Origin: Oscillospiraceae bacterium
Lineage (GTDB): Bacteria; Bacillota; Clostridia; Oscillospirales; Oscillospiraceae
NCBI GenBank assembly: GCA_021201735.1
Contig: JAJQEJ010000070.1
Location: 1 to 50,748 of the forward strand
Direction: 5' to 3'
DNA: 50,748 nucleotides
Shown: one piece after another, positions 16,104 to 23,663 of the stretch
How the letters are laid out: every line of letters starts with the position of its first letter
How positions within the stretch are numbered: the stretch's first letter is position 1
Position numbers and translations under genes: made by a program
Notes under the pieces: model-generated
Databases searched by the model: none
Seen by the model: only the letters and a program-made list of their open reading frames with translations
Told to the model about the DNA's origin: nothing

Positions 16104-17303
16104 CTAATCGTATCGCAGTGCGTCGATGGGGTTGAGTTTTGCCGCATTGTTCGCGGGCAGATAGCCAAAGACAACGCCGATGGCAACCGAAACGCCGAAG
16201 GCAATGGCAATCGCGGCGAAAGATGGAGAGGCGGAGAAGTCGCTGTTATCCATCATTTGGCCAACAAGCTGTCCAACGACGACGGAGAGGATACAGCCGA
16301 GGACAATGCCGATGACACCGCCGATGGCGGAGGTGGTTCCTGCCTCAATCACAAACTGGCTGCGGATGTCTCCGCGCTTTGCGCCGAGGGATTTTCGAAT
16401 GCCGATTTCCCGTGTTCGTTCCGTAACCGAGACCAGCATGATATTCATGATCCCGATGCCGCCGACCAGAAGGGAGATGGCGGCGATGGCAACCAGCACC
16501 AGCATCAGTGTACCCATCATACTATCCATCATGTCCATAATTTCCGCTGAGGTCATAACCATGTACACGTCACTGTCCTGGTAGGTCTGGAAGAGACGCG
16601 TTTCAACGATACTGCGTGCCTGAACTGCCGTCTCACTGGAGGTGCCGCTCAGCAAAAAAATGTTGACGGTGCTGTTCCCGTTGAGGCGGGTGGCGTTGGT
16701 GTATGGGATCAGCACCTGATCATCATCTGTGCCCTTTTCGCCGTCCGCGGTTTCCTCCAAAATGCCTACGACGGTGTATTTATAACCATTGATGTTGAGC
16801 GTTTTATTGAGCGCGTTTCCACCAAGATATTCGTTTTCAATGTATGTGCCGATGACACACACATTCTGCATCCGCGCGACGTCAATGTACTGGATAAAAC
16901 GGCCTTCCTGCATTTTTTTATTGCGGATTTGCGCGTATTCTTCGCTTACGCCGAGAAAGCTTGTCGGGACAAAAGTGTCAACGTCGGTTTTTGCGCTGCC
17001 CGACACCATGACATAAGGACTGAGGGAGGCGAGGTAGGTGGGATTTTGCTCGACCAGCTCATACATATCGTCGACGGTGACGGTACGGGAGGAATCGCCG
17101 CGCCCTGTGATGCTCACCTGTATGAGGTTGGCACCCATGGAGTTAAACTGATCCTCCATCATGCTGGTCATGCCGTCGCCCAAACTGACAATCACAATCA
17201 CGGCCGCTACGCCGATGATGATGCCGAGCATGGTGAGCAGCGCGCGCGTTTTGCTGGTAGCCAGTGACTTGAGCGCCAACTGGAAGGATTGCATTATACT
17301 CAT
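16104..17303 (-). CDS. MacB-type ABC transporter permease (FtsX/MacB periplasmic core domain)
   Basis: The 399-residue permease has one N-terminal membrane helix (TMLGIIIGVAAVIVIVSL, about 23-45), a large extracytoplasmic MacB-PCD domain (about 48-260) and three C-terminal helices typical of FtsX/MacB. The coupling motif TREIGIRKSLGA lies after the second helix. MacB-type systems do not move substrate through the membrane channel; they use ATP to drive mechanical work on extracytoplasmic substrates such as peptides and antibiotics. Its ATG overlaps the stop of the ATPase gene by 4 bases (17300-17303), and the adaptor lies just upstream, completing a MacAB-like tripartite set. Confidence 0.9.
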   Translation of the reverse strand: MSIMQSFQLALKSLATSKTRALLTMLGIIIGVAAVIVIVSLGDGMTSMMEDQFNSMGANLIQVSITGRGDSSRTVTVDDMYELVEQNPTYLASLSPYVMVSGSAKTDVDTFVPTSFLGVSEEYAQIRNKKMQEGRFIQYIDVARMQNVCVIGTYIENEYLGGNALNKTLNINGYKYTVVGILEETADGEKGTDDDQVLIPYTNATRLNGNSTVNIFLLSGTSSETAVQARSIVETRLFQTYQDSDVYMVMTSAEIMDMMDSMMGTLMLVLVAIAAISLLVGGIGIMNIMLVSVTERTREIGIRKSLGAKRGDIRSQFVIEAGTTSAIGGVIGIVLGCILSVVVGQLVGQMMDNSDFSASPSFAAIAIAFGVSVAIGVVFGYLPANNAAKLNPIDALRYD

Positions 17304-18073
17304 GTAGCGGCAGCCTCCCCCAAAGCATGGTTAGAGACCGCTTCGACCGGCACAGCTTCCGGATTTATTTGGACCACCGCCTCAGGCGCGCGGGCGTCGC
17401 CGTCGTATATAACATGACCGTCCTGCAGGCGGACAATGCGGTCGGCCTGTACTGCGATGGAGTTATCGTGGGTAATCAGCACCACGGTGTTCCCCTCTTG
17501 ATTCAGCTTTTTCAGGAAGCCGAGCACGTCGCGACCGGTACGGGAGTCCAACGCGCCGGTCGGTTCGTCCGCCAGAATCACGGAGGGATCGCCCGCGAGT
17601 GCGCGGGCGATACTGACGCGCTGCTGCTGACCGCCGGAGAGCTGGCTGGGCAGATGTTTATACTTGTCCCCGAGTCCCACCCGTTCCAGTGACGCAATGG
17701 CACGCTCCCGCCGCTCCGATGGTGAAACGCCCGCATAGAGTAGCGGTAGCTCCACGTTTTCCACAAGGGTGAGTTTTGGGATGAGGTTATACTGCTGAAA
17801 GATGAAACCGAGCATTTTGTTGCGGATTGCCGCCTGCTCATCATCCTCCATGGTGGAGACATCCACGCCGCCGAGGGTATAGGTGCCGGATGTGGGGACG
17901 TCCAGACAGCCGATGATGTTCATTGCGGTGGACTTGCCGGAGCCGGATGAACCGACCACGGCGACAAACTCCCCTTGATTGACGTGAAAGGATATCCCGT
18001 CGAGCGCACGCACCTCTGTATCGCCCATTTGATAAATTTTATAGATGTCGCTTAATTCAATGAGATGCTCCAT
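17300..18073 (-). CDS. ABC transporter ATP-binding protein, LolD/MacB type
   Basis: The 257-residue ATPase has Walker A GSSGSGKST (41-49), signature LSGGQQQR (about 143-150), Walker B VILADEP (about 166-172) and a switch histidine in VVLITHD. The sequence belongs to the LolD/MacB/FtsE branch that pairs with FtsX-type permeases. The last 30 or so residues are an extra tail. It lies 12 bases downstream of the adaptor gene and overlaps the permease gene, so all three are tightly coupled. Confidence 0.93.
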   Translation of the reverse strand: MEHLIELSDIYKIYQMGDTEVRALDGISFHVNQGEFVAVVGSSGSGKSTAMNIIGCLDVPTSGTYTLGGVDVSTMEDDEQAAIRNKMLGFIFQQYNLIPKLTLVENVELPLLYAGVSPSERRERAIASLERVGLGDKYKHLPSQLSGGQQQRVSIARALAGDPSVILADEPTGALDSRTGRDVLGFLKKLNQEGNTVVLITHDNSIAVQADRIVRLQDGHVIYDGDARAPEAVVQINPEAVPVEAVSNHALGEAAAT

Positions 18074-18085
18074 ATCGTTCCTCTC

Positions 18086-19753
18086 CTATCCCGCCGCGCC
18101 GCCAACGGCAATGTTACTAAACATATCGGAGGCTTCGGTTTCTATCAGGACGACCTCGCCCTCCTCCAGTCCGTCTGTAATTTCTACATATTGGTTGTCG
18201 GATTTGCCGATGGAGATCTTCCTTGTCTCCGTTTTGCTGCCGTTGGTCAGGTTGCCGTTGGCGTCCAATGCTCCATCCAGCGCAACCAGCACGGTTTGGT
18301 CACGGGAAACCGCGTCCACCGGAAGAGATATCGCATCATGCACAGTGCTTGACACGATGTCTGCCGAGACGTTCATGCCGGGGAATAAGTCGTCCCCCGG
18401 GTCGTTGATGACCACCGTAACAGGATAGTTGGTGGTGCCGTTGAGGGTGGTGCCGTTGATGTTGATGTTGTCGACATAGCCGGTGAAGGTCTGGTTCTCT
18501 ACCGCGTCCGCGGTGATGGTGACCTCCTGACCGATCGAGACTTTTCCGATGTCCAGCTCATCAATGTTCATGTCGAAGGTAAGCGTGGACATATCGTAGA
18601 TGACCGCCATGTAGAGGGAGGCGCCGGAGGTGCCTGCCGTTGTGGGGTCTACATTGTCGCCGACCTTGTAATTCTTTTCAATGATGGTGCCGGAGATGGG
18701 GGCTTTGATGGTATAGTTATCCAGCTGGTCCTGTGCGCTTTGCAGGGCCAGCTCTGTGTTCTGGATGTTAAGGCGCGCGTTTTCAATCTGGGAATCGATA
18801 TCGGTTACCTCATACGAGCCAATGACCTGGCGGTCGGTGACATAGTCGCCCTCTTTCACGGACTGCGAAATGAGCTTTCCACCCATGGTCGCGACGACCT
18901 GCTTGTTCGCGCCGTAAGTAAAGGTGTTACCTGACGCACAGGAGGCCGTGCCGACCGATGCGGTGCCGCGGGTCGTCTCATCGACCGCGCCGGGGTTGGT
19001 CACTTTAATTGTGACGTTACGCACCATCGTGCCGCCGGCGCCGACCTGATCGACCACCGCGATTTCGTCAATGACACCGGGAATCGTTTCCAGCGTGCCG
19101 TCCACCGTGACGGTGGCTGCCTGCCCGACGTAGAAGGTTGCGACGTCGGAGGAGTGGAACGGCAGCTCAATGGTCATGTTCTGCCGGTCGAGAATGTCCG
19201 CGATGGGGGTACCCGTGGTGACGGTATCGCCCTGCTCATAATAGAGCTTTTTTACAATACCGGTTCCGTTGGCCTTGATCTGATAGTTATTTGTCATGTC
19301 GGCTTTGTTCTTCAAAAGCTCATTATAGGATACCTTAGCCTGTTCCAGCGCGACCTGGCTGCGTGAGATGGTGTTTTCCACATCGCTTGCGTCAATGCGG
19401 TAGAGCACGCTGTCCTTTTCCACGACCTGCCCCTCCTCAAAGGGGGCTTCCAGCACTTCCCCTTTTACGAGCGCGGTGACCTGATAAGAATCAATCGGTT
19501 TGACGGTGCCTGTGCTGGAGACGCCGACAACAATATCGCGCCGCTGCACGGTTTCGGTTATGTACAGGCCGGACACCGCAGTGCCGGCGTTACTGCTGAT
19601 TAAGTAGATAACGAATGCAACAATCACCACGGCGACCACAACAATGATGAGCGGCCTTACCCATTTTTGTTTTTTCTTTGGCTTTTTGGGTTTATCACTT
19701 TTCTTTGACATGAGCGGTAGCGTTGCATTTTGATTGGTTTGCGTGCTTTCCAT
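18086..19753 (-). CDS. HlyD/MacA-type adaptor protein with an internally duplicated adaptor module
   Basis: From the ATG at 19753 (AAGGAG 10 bases upstream) the protein is 555 residues. A basic cytoplasmic head and one membrane helix (IIVVVAVVIVAFVIYLI) precede an extracytoplasmic part. That part seems to contain the lipoyl-half, helical hairpin, lipoyl-half, beta-barrel unit twice: first around GEVLEAPFEEGQVV and GIVKKLYYEQGDTV, and again around GGKLISQSVKEGDYV and GTIIEKNYKVGDNV. Helical stretches (SQVALEQAKVSYNELLKNK; NARLNIQNTELALQSAQDQL) separate the halves in each unit. Typical MacA is about 370 residues with one unit. In Gram-positives such adaptors couple MacB-type permeases to extracellular substrates. 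The open frame extends to 19915 but overlaps the TetR gene, so that start is rejected. Confidence 0.88.
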   Translation of the reverse strand: MESTQTNQNATLPLMSKKSDKPKKPKKKQKWVRPLIIVVVAVVIVAFVIYLISSNAGTAVSGLYITETVQRRDIVVGVSSTGTVKPIDSYQVTALVKGEVLEAPFEEGQVVEKDSVLYRIDASDVENTISRSQVALEQAKVSYNELLKNKADMTNNYQIKANGTGIVKKLYYEQGDTVTTGTPIADILDRQNMTIELPFHSSDVATFYVGQAATVTVDGTLETIPGVIDEIAVVDQVGAGGTMVRNVTIKVTNPGAVDETTRGTASVGTASCASGNTFTYGANKQVVATMGGKLISQSVKEGDYVTDRQVIGSYEVTDIDSQIENARLNIQNTELALQSAQDQLDNYTIKAPISGTIIEKNYKVGDNVDPTTAGTSGASLYMAVIYDMSTLTFDMNIDELDIGKVSIGQEVTITADAVENQTFTGYVDNININGTTLNGTTNYPVTVVINDPGDDLFPGMNVSADIVSSTVHDAISLPVDAVSRDQTVLVALDGALDANGNLTNGSKTETRKISIGKSDNQYVEITDGLEEGEVVLIETEASDMFSNIAVGGAAG

Positions 19754-19791
19754 AATTCCTATGCTCCTTAACAAATAGAATTGAATTGGTG

Positions 19792-20439
19792 TTACAGACT
19801 TGCTGCCGGCTCCGGCTGCGCGGCATGGGTGGGGCAGAAGCCCCGCCTGAGTATGTTGAGCGTGGCGGTATACTGCTGTTGCAGATGGGGGGGGATATTT
19901 TCCGACTTCATACATTGCACGAAAAACGGAACGCTGACGCAGGACAGAATGCGTACCATATGGCGCAGGTCGTCCGGCGTTGAGACGGCAAGTTGTGAGG
20001 TGTCAATGTAATCAAGAAAGGTGTAAAGACGATGATCTTCAAAGAGAACGGAGAGCATATCACCGTTACGCATGCTAAGATTATTTTCCAATGTCTGCCC
20101 CAATATGCTGAGATCTGCATCCATGACAGTTCCGGAAGTGAATCCCAGTGAAAAATCAAACAAGGTCTGAAAGGTTGCGAACAAGTCCCCTTTTTCGCGC
20201 TGTAGTATGGTTTCGATAATCTTGACTATTTTGTTGGCGTACTCATCGAGCAGATAGCGGAACAGATCCGCCTTATCGGTAAAGTACATGTAAAAGCTTC
20301 CGCGTGGGATATGCGCGGCCCGGATGATACGGTTGATGGAAACCTGATCATAGGTCACCCGTGCAAACTCCTCCCGTGCGGCGGAGAGGAATGTTTCGCG
20401 CTTTTGATCAGAGAGGTTAAAGAATGTTTTGTGCGGCAA
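19792..20439 (-). CDS. TetR-family transcriptional repressor
   Basis: A TetR-type regulator of 215 residues with the N-terminal helix-turn-helix in about residues 20-50 (INRIIRAAHIPRGSFYMYF...KADLF) and a divergent ligand-binding C-terminal domain. I choose the TTG at 20439 because AAGGGGGTG lies 8 bases before it and the product then begins with LPHKTFFNL, as in its relatives. The ATG at 20466 would add nine unlikely residues and lacks a ribosome site. It is the first gene of the adaptor-ABC-SLH operon (38 bases before the adaptor) and probably controls itself and that operon through the dyad in its promoter. Confidence 0.92.
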   Translation of the reverse strand: MPHKTFFNLSDQKRETFLSAAREEFARVTYDQVSINRIIRAAHIPRGSFYMYFTDKADLFRYLLDEYANKIVKIIETILQREKGDLFATFQTLFDFSLGFTSGTVMDADLSILGQTLENNLSMRNGDMLSVLFEDHRLYTFLDYIDTSQLAVSTPDDLRHMVRILSCVSVPFFVQCMKSENIPPHLQQQYTATLNILRRGFCPTHAAQPEPAASL

Positions 20440-20474
20440 TTTCAGGACACCCCCTTCATATGACAAACTGTTAC

Positions 20475-20506
20475 ATTATAATAGATGACACCTTGTCATA
20501 AGTCAA
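20475..20506 (-). promoter_or_regulatory. Promoter of the TetR-transporter operon with an embedded operator
   Basis: Reading leftward, TTGACT (20501-20506) is followed after 17 bases by TATTAT (20478-20483); TATAAT at 20475-20480 would give a 20-base spacer. The spacer contains the perfect dyad ATGACA-CCT-TGTCAT (20485-20499). A repressor bound there would block RNA polymerase, as in many autoregulated TetR systems. Confidence 0.7.
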
Positions 20507-20634
20507 TAGAGTTTTTGTGAATTTTAAAAAGTTTTAACAACTTATCAAGGTTCCTTAAAGCTTTATCCTGAAATTTCGGCAATTTGCAGAGAAATAGCGC
20601 TGTACCAACCATGCAAAATTTTATCCGATATGTG

Positions 20635-20664
20635 GTATAAGGCGGGCCAAGGCTGTCAAAAATA
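20635..20664 (+). promoter_or_regulatory. Sigma-F/G-type promoter of the SpoIIQ-like gene
   Basis: GTATA (20635-20639), a 15-base spacer and GTCAAAAATA (20655-20664) match the forespore consensus GYWTA-N15-GGNRANAHTR with one mismatch. It lies about 80 bases ahead of the ATG. Bacillus spoIIQ is sigma-F dependent. Confidence 0.55.
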
Positions 20665-20742
20665 GCATCAGTTACATCCGCCGGAAAGGCAAACGCTTTC
20701 TCGGGGAGGAACCACGAATACACGGAAAGGAATGGTTGGCAT

Positions 20743-21459
20743 ATGAGCAAACCAATCAAAAATCGCGTCGGCGATTTTCTTGCGGGGAAGGGCTTTTACA
20801 TAGTCCTGTTCCTCTGCATCGCTGCAATAGGGATTTCGGGCTATTATTTGTTTTCCAGCGTGAACGGGGATGGAGGCACCGCGGTGGCAGCGCCCACGGA
20901 GGTTATGGTGGAGGCGTCCCCGGAGCATTCCGTACCACCCACGACGAACGCGACAGAGACGGTAACCCCGTCGACGGCAAAGCCTAACACCACAACAAAG
21001 AAGGAGACGGTGGCCACGGCAGCGCCCACCGCACAGGCGGAGACCGATCCCACATTCTGTTTCCCGATTCAGGGTGAGGTCGTGAACACATTTAGTATGG
21101 ACACGCTCTCCTATGATGAAACCATGCAGGATTGGCGCACCCACGCGGGCATCGACATTGCCGCCGCGATCGGCACAGAGGTCAGGGCGGCCGCTGCAGG
21201 AGAAGTCGTGGAAGTAGATACAGACGACTTTTTGGGTACCCGCGTTGTCATTTCACACAGCAACGGCCTGCGCACGGTCTATGCAAACCTTGCCGCGACG
21301 CCCAATGTCTCGGCGGGGGACCAGGTGGCGCTTGGCGATATCATCGGTTCCGTCGGGCAGACGGCCATTTCGGAGAGTTCCGAAGCACCTCACCTCCACT
21401 TGGAGATGACCCGCGACGGTGTGCTGGTGGATCCTCTTACACTGCTCCCCGCGCAATAA
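20743..21459 (+). CDS. spoIIQ: M23 (LytM) endopeptidase, SpoIIQ-like
   Basis: The 238-residue protein has a short cytoplasmic head, one membrane helix (about 18-37), a Thr/Pro/Ala-rich linker (45-105) and a C-terminal LytM domain. All zinc ligands are present: His134 and Asp138 (HAGID), and His217/His219 (HLH). In Bacillus, SpoIIQ is the forespore half of the SpoIIQ-SpoIIIAH channel across the intermembrane space and has lost activity. Clostridial versions keep the metal site and also cleave peptidoglycan. Size, topology and the sigma-F-like promoter support SpoIIQ. Other M23 proteins share this layout, and spoIIID, a common clostridial neighbour, is not here. The gene diverges from the TetR gene. 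Confidence 0.7.
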   Translation: MSKPIKNRVGDFLAGKGFYIVLFLCIAAIGISGYYLFSSVNGDGGTAVAAPTEVMVEASPEHSVPPTTNATETVTPSTAKPNTTTKKETVATAAPTAQAETDPTFCFPIQGEVVNTFSMDTLSYDETMQDWRTHAGIDIAAAIGTEVRAAAAGEVVEVDTDDFLGTRVVISHSNGLRTVYANLAATPNVSAGDQVALGDIIGSVGQTAISESSEAPHLHLEMTRDGVLVDPLTLLPAQ

Positions 21460-21471
21460 TCTGTAAAATCG

Positions 21472-21512
21472 AAATAAAAAGCGCAGCCTGCCGGGATTTC
21501 TTGGCGGGCTGC
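21472..21512 (-). terminator. Terminator for the small minus-strand membrane-protein gene
   Basis: GCAGCCTGCC (21483-21492) pairs with GGCGGGCTGC (21503-21512), with one G-U on the plus strand. Read leftward it is followed by GCGCTTTTTATTT. The plus side has no T-run, so it fits leftward transcripts best, but the hairpin may also protect the SpoIIQ-like mRNA. Confidence 0.6.
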
Positions 21513-21583
21513 ACTGCGCATATTGCGGGGGTATCACCATATAATAGGCATATTGCGGTTTTGTAGCAGGGGGGGTGATTTTT

Positions 21584-21688
21584 GTGGAGGAAGAGGAAAA
21601 CAGCGTCCGGGAGGACGATGCGCCGCGCGAGGATGTGGATGATTTGATTTTCCGTGTTCCGCAAGAGTGGCGCGCCAGTGAGCGATGA
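21584..21688 (+). CDS. Possible 34-residue acidic protein
   Basis: A GTG preceded by a G-rich ribosome site (AGGGGGGG, about 8 bases) opens VEEEENSVREDDAPREDV... ending FRVPQEWRASER. It is strongly acidic, with an amphipathic end. It matches no family I know and lies opposite the 3' side of a minus-strand transcript, so it may be spurious. Confidence 0.3.
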   Translation: MEEEENSVREDDAPREDVDDLIFRVPQEWRASER

Positions 21689-21705
21689 CAGGTGTGACGC
21701 TGTTC

Positions 21706-21960
21706 TTATGTATTGCGGCGCAGTATATCTTCCAGAAAGAGGGCCCCAAACAGCCCTGCGCCCATCACGGCCAGTGCCATAGAGACGGTGTAGTCCGCGT
21801 ATTCATACAGCAGGCGTGTCTCCGCTGTGTGACCGCCTGCCCAGACCATCATGAGCAGTGCGGAAATGAGCAGCGCGCAACTGAGCAGAATCCCGTAGCG
21901 GAGCAGGTCGAAGGAAGGTGCCTGCATGGTTTTTGTTGTAGAGAATGAATGCATTTTCAT
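21706..21960 (-). CDS. Small membrane protein, two transmembrane helices, unknown function
   Basis: From the ATG at 21960, which follows AAAAGGAGG closely, the protein has 84 residues. It has a polar 25-residue head, two hydrophobic segments (GILLSCALLISALLMMVWAG and TVSMALAVMGAGLFGALFL) joined by a short acidic/polar turn, and a basic tail (LRRNT). The better start excludes 14 upstream codons of the open frame. No family is recognised, and flanking genes give no functional hint. Confidence 0.65.
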   Translation of the reverse strand: MKMHSFSTTKTMQAPSFDLLRYGILLSCALLISALLMMVWAGGHTAETRLLYEYADYTVSMALAVMGAGLFGALFLEDILRRNT

Positions 21961-22126
21961 CGCGCCTCCTTTTGAACCATGGTAACAAAATGCGAAGAAC
22001 AAAACAAGCGGGAATGCTTTCCGTATCCGCGAAAAAATGGGGGCACCACAAAGTGTGAGTATTGGAGGAAATCACAGGATGTTAAAAATTTGACAGGGGA
22101 ATATTATGCGAATCATCCAACAATAA

Positions 22127-22163
22127 TTCGACATTATTAGACGATAAATTCTATAATTCGACT
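22127..22163. promoter_or_regulatory. TTCGACA and TTCGACT sites (Spo0A-box-like), 30 bp apart
   Basis: TTCGACA (22127-22133) is the exact reverse complement of the Spo0A core TGTCGAA; TTCGACT (22157-22163) has one mismatch. They are three helical turns apart and lie 75-110 bases upstream of the -35 of the DUF6514 promoter. The surrounding gene-free stretch (22003-22302) is AT-rich and otherwise shows nothing I can assign. Confidence 0.4.
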
Positions 22164-22236
22164 TTAGAATTTACATAATTTGTTGACGGAAGACATAAGC
22201 TAGATCGAGGTGTCGTATTTTGAGGGAATCTTGCTA

Positions 22237-22264
22237 TTGAATTAATTTATAAAAACAATATAAT
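22237..22264 (+). promoter_or_regulatory. Sigma-A promoter of the DUF6514 gene
   Basis: TTGAAT (22237-22242), a 16-base spacer and perfect TATAAT (22259-22264), 38 bases ahead of the ATG. Confidence 0.7.
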
Positions 22265-22302
22265 GTTACTAGATTCCAAAAACTTAACTTGGGGGACACA
22301 AT

Positions 22303-22593
22303 ATGATGGAGATCCAAGCAAGAGAGATTCCTGCGCAGACCTGTCAGACAGTGGACGCACACGGCACCCCGCTCAGCCTTGATTACTACATATTGGTAGA
22401 CGAGCTGACAGCGGATGGGGAGTTTGCCTGTGAGAGCTACGGCGTCAAAATCGCCGTGGCGGGCGGAGGCGATGAAGGCAGCATCCGCCACATCACAAGC
22501 AGCGCAACCCGGATCAATGAACTGGTCGAATTACTCTCGAAGTATGAGGTGACGCCGGTTACATTGGAGGACGTCGTAAACGACTGGCTCTAA
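22303..22593 (+). CDS. DUF6514 family protein
   Basis: A 96-residue soluble protein with the features of the clostridial DUF6514 family: an early LDYYILVDE strand, a central SYGVKIAV strand, a turn with several glycines, then INELVELLSKYEVTPVTLEDVVNDWL-type helices at the C-terminus (seen here at residues 68-96). The function of the family is unknown. The ATG at 22303 follows GGGGGA by 7 bases. The gene has its own promoter and terminator, so it is monocistronic, and the TTCGAC sites upstream hint at control by a sporulation or stationary-phase regulator. Confidence 0.75.
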   Translation: MMEIQAREIPAQTCQTVDAHGTPLSLDYYILVDELTADGEFACESYGVKIAVAGGGDEGSIRHITSSATRINELVELLSKYEVTPVTLEDVVNDWL

Positions 22594-22616
22594 TCCGTCC
22601 AAAAGAAGACAGAGAG

Positions 22617-22656
22617 ATACCGCCCGGTTCTGGAGAGTGCCGGGCGGTATTTCTTG
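22617..22656 (+). terminator. Intrinsic terminator of the DUF6514 gene
   Basis: ATACCGCCCGG (22617-22627) pairs perfectly with CCGGGCGGTAT (22640-22650), followed by TTCTTGTCC. Confidence 0.8.
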
Positions 22657-22741
22657 TCCTGTGATGGTAACCGGCTTGTCACGGGCGATTGTATGTGCTA
22701 TGATAGTTCAAATTAAATGGATTTATGATGAGGGAGGCTGC

Positions 22742-23647
22742 ATGGTGGCGCTGCCGAAACTGGTTGTGATTTTGGGCCCGACGGCCTGCGGGAAGAGCGG
22801 GCTGGGGGTGGGACTCGCGGCGCGGTACGGCGGGGAAATTGTCTCTGCCGATTCCCGGCAGGTTTACCGAGGCATGGATTTGGGCACGGGTAAAATAACA
22901 CCGGAGGAGTGCCGCGGTATCCCGCACCACCTGCTGGATATTCTGGAACCCGGTGCGCCATACTCCGCCGCGCAGTACCAGCGGGATGCCTATGGAGCGA
23001 TTGACGGCATTCTCGCGCGGGGAAAGCTGCCGTTTCTGGTGGGCGGCTCCGGGCTGTACCTGCGTGCGGTGACAAAGGGCTTTGCCTTTCAGGATATCTC
23101 GCCTGACAGCGTTTTACGCGCGGAGCTCTCCGGGCAGTCCACTGAGGCGCTTTATGCGCTCATTTGTGACCGAACGGGGCGGGAACTGAGCGAGAGCGAG
23201 CGCCACAACCGCCAGCGGCTCTTGCGCACCGCGGAAAAGGTGATGGGCGGCGGGGGAACGGAGACGGAATACGCCCCGCGCTATGAAACGCTACTACTGG
23301 GCGTCGCCTATCCGCGCGAGGAGATGTACCGCCGCATCGAAATACGCCTGGCAGACCGACTGGCGGCGGGGATGATCGAAGAGGTGGCGGGACTGCGATT
23401 AGCGGGGGTGCCCGACGCTTTTCTGGAGGCGCTGGGACTGGAGTACCGCTATATTCTCCGCTACCTGACCGGGCGGATTAAAACGAAAGAGGCGCTGACA
23501 GAGGAGCTCGGACAGGCCATTCGGCACTTTGCCAAGCGGCAGGTCAGCTGGTTTCAAAAGGATGACGCGCGTTGGCTGCACATGGCGGAAAACCCGCTGG
23601 AGGAGGCGGCCGGCGCGATTGACCGCTTTTTATCAGGCGAAGCGTAA
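22742..23647 (+). CDS. miaA: tRNA dimethylallyltransferase
   Basis: MiaA transfers a dimethylallyl group to N6 of A37 in tRNAs that read UNN codons. The P-loop GPTACGKS spans residues 12-19, followed by DSRQVYRGMDLGTGK (substrate and catalytic Asp region) and VGGSGLY. The C-terminal RQVSWF motif of the family is present. With ATG 22742 the protein is 301 residues, the normal size. GGAGG is only 4 bases from that ATG, so the GTG one codon later may be the real start. The open frame begins at 22637, but those residues precede the family start and overlap the terminator region. The gene is followed closely by a small membrane-protein gene. Confidence 0.95.
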   Translation: MVALPKLVVILGPTACGKSGLGVGLAARYGGEIVSADSRQVYRGMDLGTGKITPEECRGIPHHLLDILEPGAPYSAAQYQRDAYGAIDGILARGKLPFLVGGSGLYLRAVTKGFAFQDISPDSVLRAELSGQSTEALYALICDRTGRELSESERHNRQRLLRTAEKVMGGGGTETEYAPRYETLLLGVAYPREEMYRRIEIRLADRLAAGMIEEVAGLRLAGVPDAFLEALGLEYRYILRYLTGRIKTKEALTEELGQAIRHFAKRQVSWFQKDDARWLHMAENPLEEAAGAIDRFLSGEA

Positions 23648-23663
23648 AAAAGGAGGCACATGC

